A DNA stretch of 64,000 bases from NORP240 sp942492445 (GTDB taxonomy: Bacteria > Pseudomonadota > Gammaproteobacteria > Pseudomonadales > Pseudohongiellaceae): the NCBI GenBank assembly GCA_942492445.1, contig CALOEW010000068.1, positions 1 through 64,000 on the forward strand. Reading direction: 5' to 3'. The translations under genes and the position numbers were made by a program. The notes beneath the pieces were generated by a model. The model was not told where the DNA came from. It ran no database searches and saw nothing but the letters and a program-made list of their open reading frames with translations. Shown here piece after piece: positions 54,780-63,660 of the stretch (positions are counted from its first letter, which is position 1; each line of letters starts with the position of its first letter).

Positions 54780-55115
54780 TCAGACCATCGCTGCATAGGC
54801 TACCTTGAACGCAACATGAATAGCCTGATCCTGGTGGAGAGTAAGACGACCCTCGCATTTCAGAAAATCAACTACCCAATGCGACACGGTTTCGATCAGG
54901 CCCAGCAACACGTTCCCGGTGATAAGAAATACCATGCCACCGTGGATCAGTGAATGTCCTGTCATCCAGTACATCCAGTGAGGGAAAAGACTTTGTTCTT
55001 TGTTGTGTATCTCGCTGTTGCGGTTTTTTCCGTAGCCCATTGCCTCTGGCTGCAGAACAAAGTCAGCCAGTGCATGACCTACCAACAGCATGAACAGGGT
55101 TTCCAATAACTGCAT
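54780..55115 (-). CDS. DUF3307-like small membrane protein
   Basis: A 111-residue membrane protein with three likely helices. The start MQLLETLFMLLVGHALADFVLQPEAMGYGKNR is characteristic of DUF3307, with conserved HALADF and the later GMVFLITGN and HWVVDFLKCEGRL. The function of the family is unknown. It has no close operon partner; the palindromic repeat follows its 3' end. Confidence 0.8.
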   Translation of the reverse strand: MQLLETLFMLLVGHALADFVLQPEAMGYGKNRNSEIHNKEQSLFPHWMYWMTGHSLIHGGMVFLITGNVLLGLIETVSHWVVDFLKCEGRLTLHQDQAIHVAFKVAYAAMV

Positions 55116-55504
55116 GGTCTCTTTCCGGTAGTGCTTGTTGTTGTTACCGGCCCGTGAACTGAATCGGGGGTTACCTGTCGGCGATATTCAGCCAGACGGG
55201 ATGAGACGGTACTTTCGCACGGCAATCCAGGCCTTATATAGAACTACCGCACAATTGTTCCTGCAACTTTAAGACTTCCTCAGGAAATTGCAATCAGGTT
55301 CACAGGGGAAGCGTGCACTGGAACAGATTTGCCATCGACTGTGAATCGAGCGTATGGTTTCAATCTACGGGAAAGGGCGGGACCGACCCGGAAATCGACG
55401 CAGATTGATTTGGCTGTGCAGGTTCGAAAGGGAAGCCCGAAGTGACTGTTCAACAGGTCGTGTCACGTCTCTCAATTTCTTCCTGTGCCAGGTTGCACAA
55501 TTAA
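55116..55504. other. Intergenic region upstream of the DUF3307-like gene
   Basis: About 390 bases with no supported gene on either strand. It may hold the promoter of the minus-strand DUF3307-like gene; no clear element was seen. Confidence 0.35.
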
Positions 55505-55674
55505 GAAACCTCTGATTGAGTCCCACAATGCTCTGGCCTTCAGGCCGGGGCCTGTCCTGCGTCGCTGCGTCGTTGGCGGGCTTGGCAAGGGAATGACCAT
55601 TCCCGGCGCACGGCGCCTCACAGCAAAACCCGACAGACCCCCTCAGAGCATTGTGGGACTTTACCAGAGGTTGC
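55505..55674 (+). repeat. GGAACC MITE-like element, shorter variant
   Basis: About 170 bases, starting GAAACCTCTGATTGAGTCCC and ending CCAGAGGTTGC, flanked by TTAA and CCAG. The interior shares long stretches with the 33.5 kb copy (CATTCCCGGCGCACGGCGCC and CCGACAGAC), but lacks its inner segment of about 90 bases. The ends carry several changes, so this copy is older or inactive. It lies just beyond the 3' end of xseA. Confidence 0.82.
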
Positions 55675-55712
55675 CCAGGCTACCGCCTTGAATCCAGACG
55701 GTGGAGCTGCTG

Positions 55713-57128
55713 TCATCTGCCTGAAGATTCTGATGCGCCGGAGTCCGGATGAATGGCGAGAATTTCCGATTCCAGTGTGCCTCGTGCCAAACGTGTTCTA
55801 ATGCGTTGGCCGGGTCTTACTGCCGCAACGTTTCTCAACACTACGCCATCATTCAGGCTGGTAATACTAAAGCCCCTTTCAAGGGTGTTCAGCGGGCTTA
55901 CGGCGTTCAGATTCCGGGCCAGCTGTTTCAGATTGTCGCGATGAAATCTCAGCAGGCCCTGCACCTCCCGTCGAAGGCGTGACCGCAGATTTTCCATATT
56001 GACTTTCAGGCTGGCAATTTTCCTTTGCGGTGAAGTCGAGAGCAGAGTTCTTGCCAGCTCCCGCAGACTGTTCTGTCTGCGCTGCAACTGCCAGTGCAGC
56101 GCACGTTTCAGCCGATTCTCCAGGATATCCAGAGTCTGGGCATGATCCAGCAGCTGTTTGCCGGGATGCTTGAGCTGTCTGCGCAGCCACTGCAGTTTCT
56201 GGCCAGCGTGCTTGAGGTTTCGGCTTATGATCTGAACCAACTGCTGGCGGGAAGCCAGCAGTGCCTGAAGTGTCTCCAACTGGTCGGGACTGAGCAATTC
56301 AGCTGCGGCCGAAGGAGTTGGTGCACGCAGATCCGCCGCCAGATCGGCGATAGTGAAGTCGATTTCATGACCGACTCCGCAGACAACGGGCAGCTTGCTG
56401 GCAGCTATGGCGCGTGCCACCGATTCTTCATTGAAAGGCTGCAGGTCTTCCAGTGCACCGCCACCGCGGGCGATAAGCAGCACCTGAATACCAAGCTTCT
56501 GAGCAAGGCGATTGGCCCGTTCAATTGCCTGCACAATCAATGGCGCTGCGTCACGTCCCTGAACGGGTACGGGCAGAAGGGTGATGCGGGTGGCCGGGAA
56601 GCGGCGGCGAAATACAGTGATAATGTCACGGATTGCCGCTCCATGGCGTGATGTGATTACTCCTACGTGCCGGAACCTGTCAGAAACGGCTTGTTTCCTG
56701 GCTGCATCAAACAACCCTTCTTCAGCCAGTCGGGTCTTAAGCTGTTCAAATGCCCGGCGCAGGGCCCCGTCACCGGCTTCTTCCATTTCCTCGACGATCA
56801 ACTGGTAATCACCACGTGCCTCATAAAGACTCAGCCTGCCCCTGACCAGTACGTTGAGTCCATTGTCGGGGCGGAACCGTACACGGCTGTTGCAGTTGCG
56901 AAACATGGCGCAGCGCAACTGGGCTTTGTCATCTTTCAGTGTAAGGTACCAGTGCCCGGAGGATGGGGTACTGAAATTGGAGATTTCACCTTCTACCAGC
57001 ACCGCAGGAAAGTTTCCTTCCAGCAGGGAGCGCGCCATACGGTTCAGGCTGCTCACGGAGAGCACTGCCGGGCGCGGCGGACTGGGAAAGGTATCCTGGG
57101 CAGGGACGAGGTCTGGAAACAAAGCCAT
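55713..57128 (-). CDS. xseA: Exodeoxyribonuclease VII large subunit
   Basis: Single-strand DNA exonuclease subunit, 471 residues. It has an N-terminal OB-fold (VEGEISNFSTPSSGHWYLTLKD), the catalytic region (VITSRHGAAIRDIITVFRRRFP, LIARGGGALEDLQPFNEESVARAIA, GVGHEIDFTIADLAADLRAPTPSAAAEL) and a long C-terminal coiled coil (about 290-440). The small subunit xseB is not in the window. It is divergent from the methyltransferase gene. Confidence 0.97.
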   Translation of the reverse strand: MALFPDLVPAQDTFPSPPRPAVLSVSSLNRMARSLLEGNFPAVLVEGEISNFSTPSSGHWYLTLKDDKAQLRCAMFRNCNSRVRFRPDNGLNVLVRGRLSLYEARGDYQLIVEEMEEAGDGALRRAFEQLKTRLAEEGLFDAARKQAVSDRFRHVGVITSRHGAAIRDIITVFRRRFPATRITLLPVPVQGRDAAPLIVQAIERANRLAQKLGIQVLLIARGGGALEDLQPFNEESVARAIAASKLPVVCGVGHEIDFTIADLAADLRAPTPSAAAELLSPDQLETLQALLASRQQLVQIISRNLKHAGQKLQWLRRQLKHPGKQLLDHAQTLDILENRLKRALHWQLQRRQNSLRELARTLLSTSPQRKIASLKVNMENLRSRLRREVQGLLRFHRDNLKQLARNLNAVSPLNTLERGFSITSLNDGVVLRNVAAVRPGQRIRTRLARGTLESEILAIHPDSGASESSGR

Positions 57129-57332
57129 GCTTCAAGTCTAACTCAGCTGAACGGCCAGTCCCAGCGACGGTTGAAGTTCCCTTGACGGGGGCATTCATAG
57201 TAACCTGCGCCTAAACCTGCAGTCTTACCGGGTTTCCATCTGCCCCGGCGGTCAGATTGATACTGGACGGGTATGGACTGGTTCTGGTTTAACAGCCTGA
57301 TAATGGAAAACGACAAGAAACAGGGTATTACT

Positions 57333-58085
57333 ATGAGAACACTGTTAGTTGCTACAGCTATTTCACTGACAATGGTCGCTACGGCCGTATCGGCACTGGA
57401 CGTTGCACAGCTGAACGCCAAGCTGGCTGGCGATCCACTGCGGCCGGAAGCCGACAAGGCGCGTGATGCCGGCCGAATGCCCGCCCAGGTGCTGGACTTC
57501 CTCGGTGTCGAACCGGGCATGGTTGTTATCGATCTCATCGCAGCCGGAGGTTACTACACAGAGGTGTTGTCCAAGGCAGTGGGTCCATCCGGGAAGGTTT
57601 ACATGCAGAATTCTGCAGCATCACTGACCGGGGATTTCGGCCAGCGAAACGCGGCCGCCATAGAAGATCGGTTGGCCAACAACAGGCTGCGGAATGTGGA
57701 GCAGTTGCGCCGCAATCCTGATGACCTCGGATTGCCGGCCAATTCCATCGATGCGGCAGTGATCGCCCTCGAGTTTCATGAGCTCTATCGTCAGGATAAT
57801 CCCAATGCGGCAGCGGAATTTCTGGCAGAAGTACGGCGGGTTCTGAAACCCGGTGGCGTTCTGGGTATCGTCGAGCATGCCGGCTACCCGGTTTACGATC
57901 CGGGTCCCCTGCATCGTGCTCTGGAAGCACAGGTCGTGGCCGATGCTCAGGCGGCAGGATTTTTCGTCTCCGCCAGCAGCCCGCTGCTGGAAAATCCCGA
58001 TGACGACCGCAGCAAGGCGGTATTCGACGGCAGCATTCGTGGTGCGACTGACCGGTTTGTGTTGCGTCTGGTCAAGACCCGCTGA
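57333..58085 (+). CDS. Exported class I SAM methyltransferase-like protein
   Basis: A 250-residue protein with an N-terminal signal peptide (MRTLLVATAISLTMVATAVSA, cleavage near residue 21). The rest resembles a Rossmann methyltransferase: FLGVEPGMVVIDLIAAGGYYTEVLSKAVGPSGKVY carries the SAM-loop region, LPANSIDAAVIALEFHELY motif II-like, and VRRVLKPGGVLGIVEHAG motif III. SAM is not expected in the periplasm, so the activity or location is uncertain. A longer start at 57273 is possible. It is convergent with the quinoprotein at 58.1 kb. Confidence 0.72.
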   Translation: MRTLLVATAISLTMVATAVSALDVAQLNAKLAGDPLRPEADKARDAGRMPAQVLDFLGVEPGMVVIDLIAAGGYYTEVLSKAVGPSGKVYMQNSAASLTGDFGQRNAAAIEDRLANNRLRNVEQLRRNPDDLGLPANSIDAAVIALEFHELYRQDNPNAAAEFLAEVRRVLKPGGVLGIVEHAGYPVYDPGPLHRALEAQVVADAQAAGFFVSASSPLLENPDDDRSKAVFDGSIRGATDRFVLRLVKTR

Positions 58086-58136
58086 TCATCAAACCTGCCC
58101 GGCCAGGCAGTTCGCGTCAGCGGGCTGCGTGGCCGT

Positions 58137-60311
58137 CTACGGGTCGAGTTTAAATACGTAAAGGGCATTGTGCCCTTCCGGGCTTACCAGTTCGGGCGCA
58201 AGGAAACTGCCTATTCGCCAGGGACTGCCACCCTCTCTCCCAGTGGGAACGGCAAGATACTGTTCCCCGTCAATGGCATAGGATACCGGGAAACCCTGTA
58301 CCGAAGTTGCCAGCCGTGTACGCCACAGCTCTACGCCGGTCTCCACATCCAGGGCATGCACATAACGGTCGTAATCGCCGATGAATACCAGCCCCCCGGC
58401 AGTGGTCAGGGCGGCAGTGAGAAACGGCGCGCGTTGTTCGATACTCCAGGTTTCTTCCAGGGTTTCCACGTCAAAAGCGGCCAGCTTGCCGAACTGTCCA
58501 TTGGTGCCAGGCATTTCCCTCCAGACGCGATCGCCCTGATTACCACCGGATCCGATTTCAAAAGTCGTGGCCCGTGGTGACATCTCCATACAGGACTGGC
58601 TCAGGGGAATAACCAGCTGGCGGGTGGGAGGATGGTAGCCACTGGACTGCCAGTTATGGCCCCCGGCGGTGGAAGGACAGACAGACAACCATTCACCAAT
58701 CCGCATCGTGCGGATATCCTCGCGATACCGGACCTCGCCGGTTTCAATATTGACCTGATCGAAGACGTTCTGAAACACTGTCTGTTTGAGGCCGAGAAAT
58801 CGACCACTGCGACGGTCGAGTTTCCACAGAATTCCGCTCTTGCCGATAGTAAGCAGGAAAGGTTGGTCGGCTACATCCACCAGAACCTGCTCGAATGCCT
58901 CGTCCATATCCAGCGATTCGCCAGGTACATGCTGGCGATACCAGACCAGACGCCCGTCTTTCGGATCAAGCGCCAGGGTGGAGTTGGAGAACAGGGCGGC
59001 ATTCTCGGTGGTCAGTCCGCGGCTGGCCGCCATCCAGGGCTTGGCCTGAGCCGTTCCGAAGAAAACCAGCCCCAGATCCGGGTCCCAGCTTCCGGTCAGC
59101 CAGACATCGACTCCGCCGCGAAAGGCCACCGGGAGACCACCCCAGGACTCATCGCCAGGCTGTCCCGGCTGGGCCACCGTGAAAGTACGCCACAGCTCCT
59201 TGCCGGTGCGGGCGTCGTGGCCGGAAATGAAGCAGCTTTCCGGGTAGAACTGTTGACATCCGTTGATGCCGTTGACAACCACTCCGTCGGCAACGATCGG
59301 GCCGCTGCTGTTGGAGTAGCCATGGCTGTCGTCGGCGAGCTCGGCATCCCAGCGTACCGCGCCTGTACGGGCATCCAGCGCTACCAGATGGGCATCCGTC
59401 GTGGCGACAAAAAGCAGGTCTTCCCACAAGGCCAGGGTCCTGAGGTTACCACCCTGGCGACCGTCCTGAGGAAACTGTCGACGGTATTCCCAGAGCAGGT
59501 TGCCGTCACGCCCGTCCAGTGCCTGGATGACATTGCCGAAATTGGGAATGAAAATCACTCCGTCCCGAACCAGCGGTGCCGGTTGGCTGCGCCCCGGCTC
59601 CATGCCCCATACCCAGGCCAGTTGCAGATCCTTCACGTTTTGACGGTTGATCTGAAAAAGTGGACTGTAGCCCTGGCTTTGAGGCGTGCGCCGCCAGTAG
59701 ATCCAGTCTTCCGCGGGCGGATTGGCCAGTTCGGCATCCGATACATCCCGATAGCGCTCGAGAGGCTGGAACGAACGCACTAGCGCCGAATCTGAGCGAT
59801 AAACGGCAGTGATATCCGGAGACCGGTTCCGGGCGTCAGGCGATGGCTGGGTGCCGGGTATCCCTGGAACCGGAAAACGAACCAGGTCGGATTCCGGTGT
59901 TGCTGCCGGGGCTGTTGCCACCATTGCTCCGGGGGTTGTAAACTCGAGACTGATTGCGGCGGCAGCAATGCCATTTGCCGACAGAATATACGCGGTGATG
60001 GCGGCGTATTCGGCGTCTGACAACGAACCCGCGGCCCGGGGTGGCATGGATTCCCGCAGGTAGACAAGGAACTCGCCGGCCTGTCGCGGACCCCAGCTGT
60101 TGACAAAGTTGTTGCCGACCAGAGCGGGAGCTTCGAAAGCACCCTGGAGAGTTGGCAGATGGCAGCTCGCGCATCGATCCTGATAGAGCCGGCTGCCATC
60201 CTCGACCTGGGATGCCAGAAATGGTGCCTGGGATTGGCCGTAAGACGGATTTGTGAACCAGCACCAAAGTGCTGCGATCAGGGTCAGGTTCCGGGATACG
60301 CTGCTGTTCAT
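58137..60311 (-). CDS. Cytochrome c-PQQ dehydrogenase fusion (quinohemoprotein)
   Basis: A 724-residue exported protein (signal peptide about residues 1-25). An N-terminal cytochrome c domain carries CASCH (Cys47, Cys50, His51) with PPRAAGSLS as a possible Met-less ligand region; a PQQ-type beta-propeller follows from about residue 180 (WIYWRRTPQSQGYSPLFQINRQNVKDL, NGINGCQQFYPESCFISGHDARTG). Heme-first order is unusual; most quinohemoprotein dehydrogenases have the heme domain last. The start ATG at 60309-60311 is chosen because it directly precedes the signal peptide. The substrate is unknown. Confidence 0.85.
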   Translation of the reverse strand: MNSSVSRNLTLIAALWCWFTNPSYGQSQAPFLASQVEDGSRLYQDRCASCHLPTLQGAFEAPALVGNNFVNSWGPRQAGEFLVYLRESMPPRAAGSLSDAEYAAITAYILSANGIAAAAISLEFTTPGAMVATAPAATPESDLVRFPVPGIPGTQPSPDARNRSPDITAVYRSDSALVRSFQPLERYRDVSDAELANPPAEDWIYWRRTPQSQGYSPLFQINRQNVKDLQLAWVWGMEPGRSQPAPLVRDGVIFIPNFGNVIQALDGRDGNLLWEYRRQFPQDGRQGGNLRTLALWEDLLFVATTDAHLVALDARTGAVRWDAELADDSHGYSNSSGPIVADGVVVNGINGCQQFYPESCFISGHDARTGKELWRTFTVAQPGQPGDESWGGLPVAFRGGVDVWLTGSWDPDLGLVFFGTAQAKPWMAASRGLTTENAALFSNSTLALDPKDGRLVWYRQHVPGESLDMDEAFEQVLVDVADQPFLLTIGKSGILWKLDRRSGRFLGLKQTVFQNVFDQVNIETGEVRYREDIRTMRIGEWLSVCPSTAGGHNWQSSGYHPPTRQLVIPLSQSCMEMSPRATTFEIGSGGNQGDRVWREMPGTNGQFGKLAAFDVETLEETWSIEQRAPFLTAALTTAGGLVFIGDYDRYVHALDVETGVELWRTRLATSVQGFPVSYAIDGEQYLAVPTGREGGSPWRIGSFLAPELVSPEGHNALYVFKLDP

Positions 60312-60772
60312 GTGGTGGTACCCGGGCACCGAGTATCCTGCCTGGCCGCAAACTGATTGCGGATTGCGCGGTTGAACTGTTCCTCATTCATTTGCATTTG
60401 CCATTCCGCTCCTACCACACTGTCTGGTCAGGGGCCGCTTCACCATTGGCGCGAATCGCCGTGGCCGTCGGAACCGGGCCCTTGTCGAGGCCCGCCCGTC
60501 ACTCCTGATTGCAATTATTCTGAGGTTTCTTAAATATATCTTATATCTATTTGAAATATAACATTTTATTATGATTTTCTTGTAGGTGCGGCAGGGCTGT
60601 AGCCAGCTTTGGTTCGATAGTAATCGATGGCTGCAGGTTTGTCATGCCTGGTCGGGTTGCCGGGCCGAACCGTGCCTGTGATAGACTGCCGGCAGCCTGA
60701 TTTTTCCTTGGCCTGTTCATACTGAAACCAAAGTCGTGTGAACAGGCCCTGACAACAACAGTGACTGCGACC
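60312..60772. other. Divergent region between two quinoprotein genes
   Basis: 461 bases, very AT-rich at 60515-60580, in contrast to the GC-rich surroundings. This is the likely promoter region for both divergent genes. TCTGAGGTTTCTTAA near 60519 is weakly like a GGAACC-family end but is not counted as a copy. Confidence 0.4.
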
Positions 60773-62830
60773 ATGCCAACCCTCCTCAGAAGTGTTTTTC
60801 TTGCCGCCGCAGGTCTGCTCTTGCTGACCACGGTTCAGGCCGTTGCGCAGCAGGGAGCGCCCGACGGTGAATGGCCCACCTACGGTGGCGATCTCGGACA
60901 TACCCGCTACGCGCCATTGCGGCAGATAACCGGCGACAATTTCAATGAATTGGATATCGCCTGGCGATTCAGGACCGACAACCTGGGGCCGAGTCCGGAG
61001 TACCGGTTCCAGTCAACACCCCTGATGGTTGGCGGAGTCCTTTACAGCACCGGTGGGACCAGGCGGGCGGTTTTTGCTCTGGACGCCAGAACCGGTGAGC
61101 TTAAATGGGTATTCAGTCTGGATGAAGGAGCTCGCGCTGCCAATGCACCGCGGCAGTTATCCGGACGCGGCCTCGCGTTCTGGGAGGAAGGTGCGGATCG
61201 ACGGGTAGTGTACGTGACCCCCGGCTACCAGATGATAGCTCTCGATGCAGAAACCGGCCGGCCCATCATGGAATTCGGCAACAACGGTATCGTCGATCTC
61301 AAGCAGGGAGCCGACCAACTGATTGATCCGATTACCGGCGAGATTGGGCTGCATGCCACTCCTTCCATTGCCGCGGATGTGATTATCGTTGGCGCCGCCC
61401 ACCGTACCGGAGGTAATCCTCGCAGTCGCGAAAATGTGAAAGGTTTCGTCAGGGGTTTCGACGTTCGCAGCGGAGAGCGATTGTGGATTTTTCATACCAT
61501 TCCGTTTCGTGGCGAGTACGGCTACGAGTCCTGGTTCGAGGGCTCAGCGGAATACACGGGAAACACCGGCGTGTGGGCGCAGATTTCAGTTGATGAGGAG
61601 CTGGAGATGGTTTACCTGCCGGTTGAGGCAGGAACCGGTGATTATTTCGGCGCCTACCGCCCCGGCGACAATCTGTTTGCTGAATCCCTGGTGGCCGTGG
61701 ATCTCCATACCGGCGAGCGGAAGTGGCACTATCAACTGGTGCACCACGGCATCTGGGACAATGACATACCCTGTGCGCCCATACTTGTGGACATTCAGGT
61801 AGATGGACGACTGGTCAAGGCAGTGGCCCAGCCCACCAAACAGGCTTTCCTCTATGTTTTTGACCGGGCTACCGGTGAGCCGATCTGGCCGATTGAAGAG
61901 CGTCCAGTGGCGCCTGGCGATGTTCCCGGTGAGTGGTACTCGCCCACTCAGCCATTCCCCACCCGGCCACCTGCATACGACCGACAGGGTGTGACAGTCA
62001 ACGATCTCATAGACTTTACCCCTGAGTTGCGACAACAAGCAGAGGTCATAGCGAGCTGGCACAAAATGGGTCCGCTGTTCACGCCACCGGTGATCAGCAA
62101 CATCGACGGTCCGCTGGGCACTCTGATGGCACCGTCTACCGGTGGCGGAACCAATTGGCCTGGAGGTTCGTTTGATCCGGAGACCGGCATTCTCTACGTT
62201 TCCTCCAGCAGTTCCGTTGCCAGCCTGGGGCTCGTGGCCCCTTATCCCGGGCAATCGGATATGGCCTTTATTCAGGGTAATGCACTTTCAGGCCCTCGCA
62301 CTTCGGGAGGGGCAGGGTCCAGTGCCGGTGGAGGGAGAACCGAATTCAATTCCACCAGTCGTAATAGACCGGAATCGAGCAGGGGCGATCCACCCCGAAG
62401 CCTGCTGGTGGACGGCCTGCCACTGCTCAAGCCACCTTACGGTGTCATCAGCGCCATCGATCTGAACCGCGGGGAATTGCTGTGGCGGATTCCCCACGGA
62501 GCAACGCCGGACAACGTGAAAAACCACCCGGCTCTGCAAGGACTGGACATTCCCCGGACCGGGCAAAGCGCTTCCGTAGGCACGTTGGTGACGGGGTCTC
62601 ATTGCTGATTAGCAGGAGAGGCACAGGAAACTACCGGAGAGGACGGTCGCCGGAGCGCCTGGTTGCGGGCCTATGACAAGGCAAGTGGCGAAGAAGTGGC
62701 GGCCATCAGGCTGCCGGCGCCGCAGACCGGGTCACCCATGACTTACAGCCTGGACGGTGAGCAGTACCTGGTGATCGCCGTCAGCGGCCGCGGCCACCCG
62801 GGTGAATTGGTTGCCTACAAATTACCCTGA
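60773..62830 (+). pseudogene. PQQ-dependent (glucose/quinate-type) dehydrogenase with an internal stop
   Basis: A soluble exported quinoprotein: signal peptide ending AVAQQ, then GEWPTYGGDLGHTRYAPLRQI, PVEAGTGDYFGAYRPGDNL and VHHGIWDNDIPCAPIL, typical of the glucose-dehydrogenase-like group. The frame is open to an in-frame TGA at 62606-62608. Beyond it the same frame continues with RAYDKASGEEVAAIRLPAPQ and DGEQYLVIAVSG, the expected last blade, to TGA at 62828-62830. Small compensating indels around 62600 may also have occurred. It is a recent pseudogene, a readthrough gene or a sequencing error. Confidence 0.72.
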
Positions 62831-62862
62831 TTCTGTTGATCACACGTATTGAGGTACACGGC

Positions 62863-63643
62863 ATGAAAACTTTCCCCGCATTGGTGGCCACATCGCTCTG
62901 TGTTTCTCTGGTCCATGCCGACAGCTTTCCGGGAGCGGAAAGCGACATTGAAATCACGCCGCTGATCCACTCCAGTGTCCAGTTGGAATACCAGGGCAGG
63001 GTGATCCAGGTCGACCCCTGGAACCGGCTAGGTCTGGCCGGAGGCCAAAAGCGCCGATCTGATACTTATAACCGACAACGTGGGGCATCACCTGGATCTC
63101 GAGGCAGTTCAAAAACTGCGCAAGCCGACCACACTTGTTGTAATCGCCGCCAATGGCAGCGACCAGATCCCGGATGGTGTCGTTATGGCCAACGGCGAAG
63201 TGCGCACGATTGCGGGCATAGTGGTTGAGGCGGTGGCCGCCTATGACATTATTCAGGGTGAGCCATCCCACCCCAAGGGTGAAGCCAACGGCTATGTAGT
63301 GGAATTTGGAGGCCGGCGTTTCTATTTTGCCGGTGTGACAGAATGCGTTGACGAGGTCAGGGCACTGAGAAATATCGATGTGGCTTTTCTCCCCATGAAC
63401 GTACCACTGGGAAGGATGACGCCTGCAGCCGTCGCCGACTGTGCACGAATTTTCGCACCTGGCATCCTTTATCCGTATCACTACGATCAGGACTATGCAC
63501 GCCGCGCGCTGAGCCCCGATTACGTGGGCCCCGGACTGCCAGGGAATCTGACTGTGGACCAGTCATTGCAGCGTCTGGCGACTGAAATTTCGGGCAGCGG
63601 AATCGAAGTCAGGTTTGGCGAATTTTACCCATCACTGGACTGA
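62863..63643 (+). pseudogene. Frameshifted metallo-beta-lactamase-fold (UlaG-like) gene
   Basis: Starts with a signal peptide (MKTFPALVATSLCVSLVHA) and ITPLIHSSVQLEYQGRVIQVDPWNR, the start of a UlaG-like hydrolase. Between about 63030 and 63050 the frame shifts by one, and the protein continues as SADLILITDNVGHHLD, then VEFGGRRFYFAGVTE and GILYPYHYDQD. The usual HxHxDH metal motif after ITD is replaced by NVGHHLD, so even a repaired protein may not bind metal normally. It lies 32 bases after the quinoprotein gene. Confidence 0.7.
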
Positions 63644-63660
63644 CACCGGCTTCCAACCTT

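Noticed and set aside
59780..60199. Antisense ORFs inside the quinohemoprotein gene
   Set aside because: Follow codon-position bias of the real gene and match no family; shadows.
60515..60532. Possible GGAACC repeat end in the divergent quinoprotein gap
   Set aside because: Several mismatches in the terminal bases; AT-rich DNA makes a chance match likely.
62606..62608. TGA as selenocysteine
   Set aside because: No recognisable SECIS-like hairpin, and Sec is not known at this site in quinoproteins; a mutation or error is simpler.
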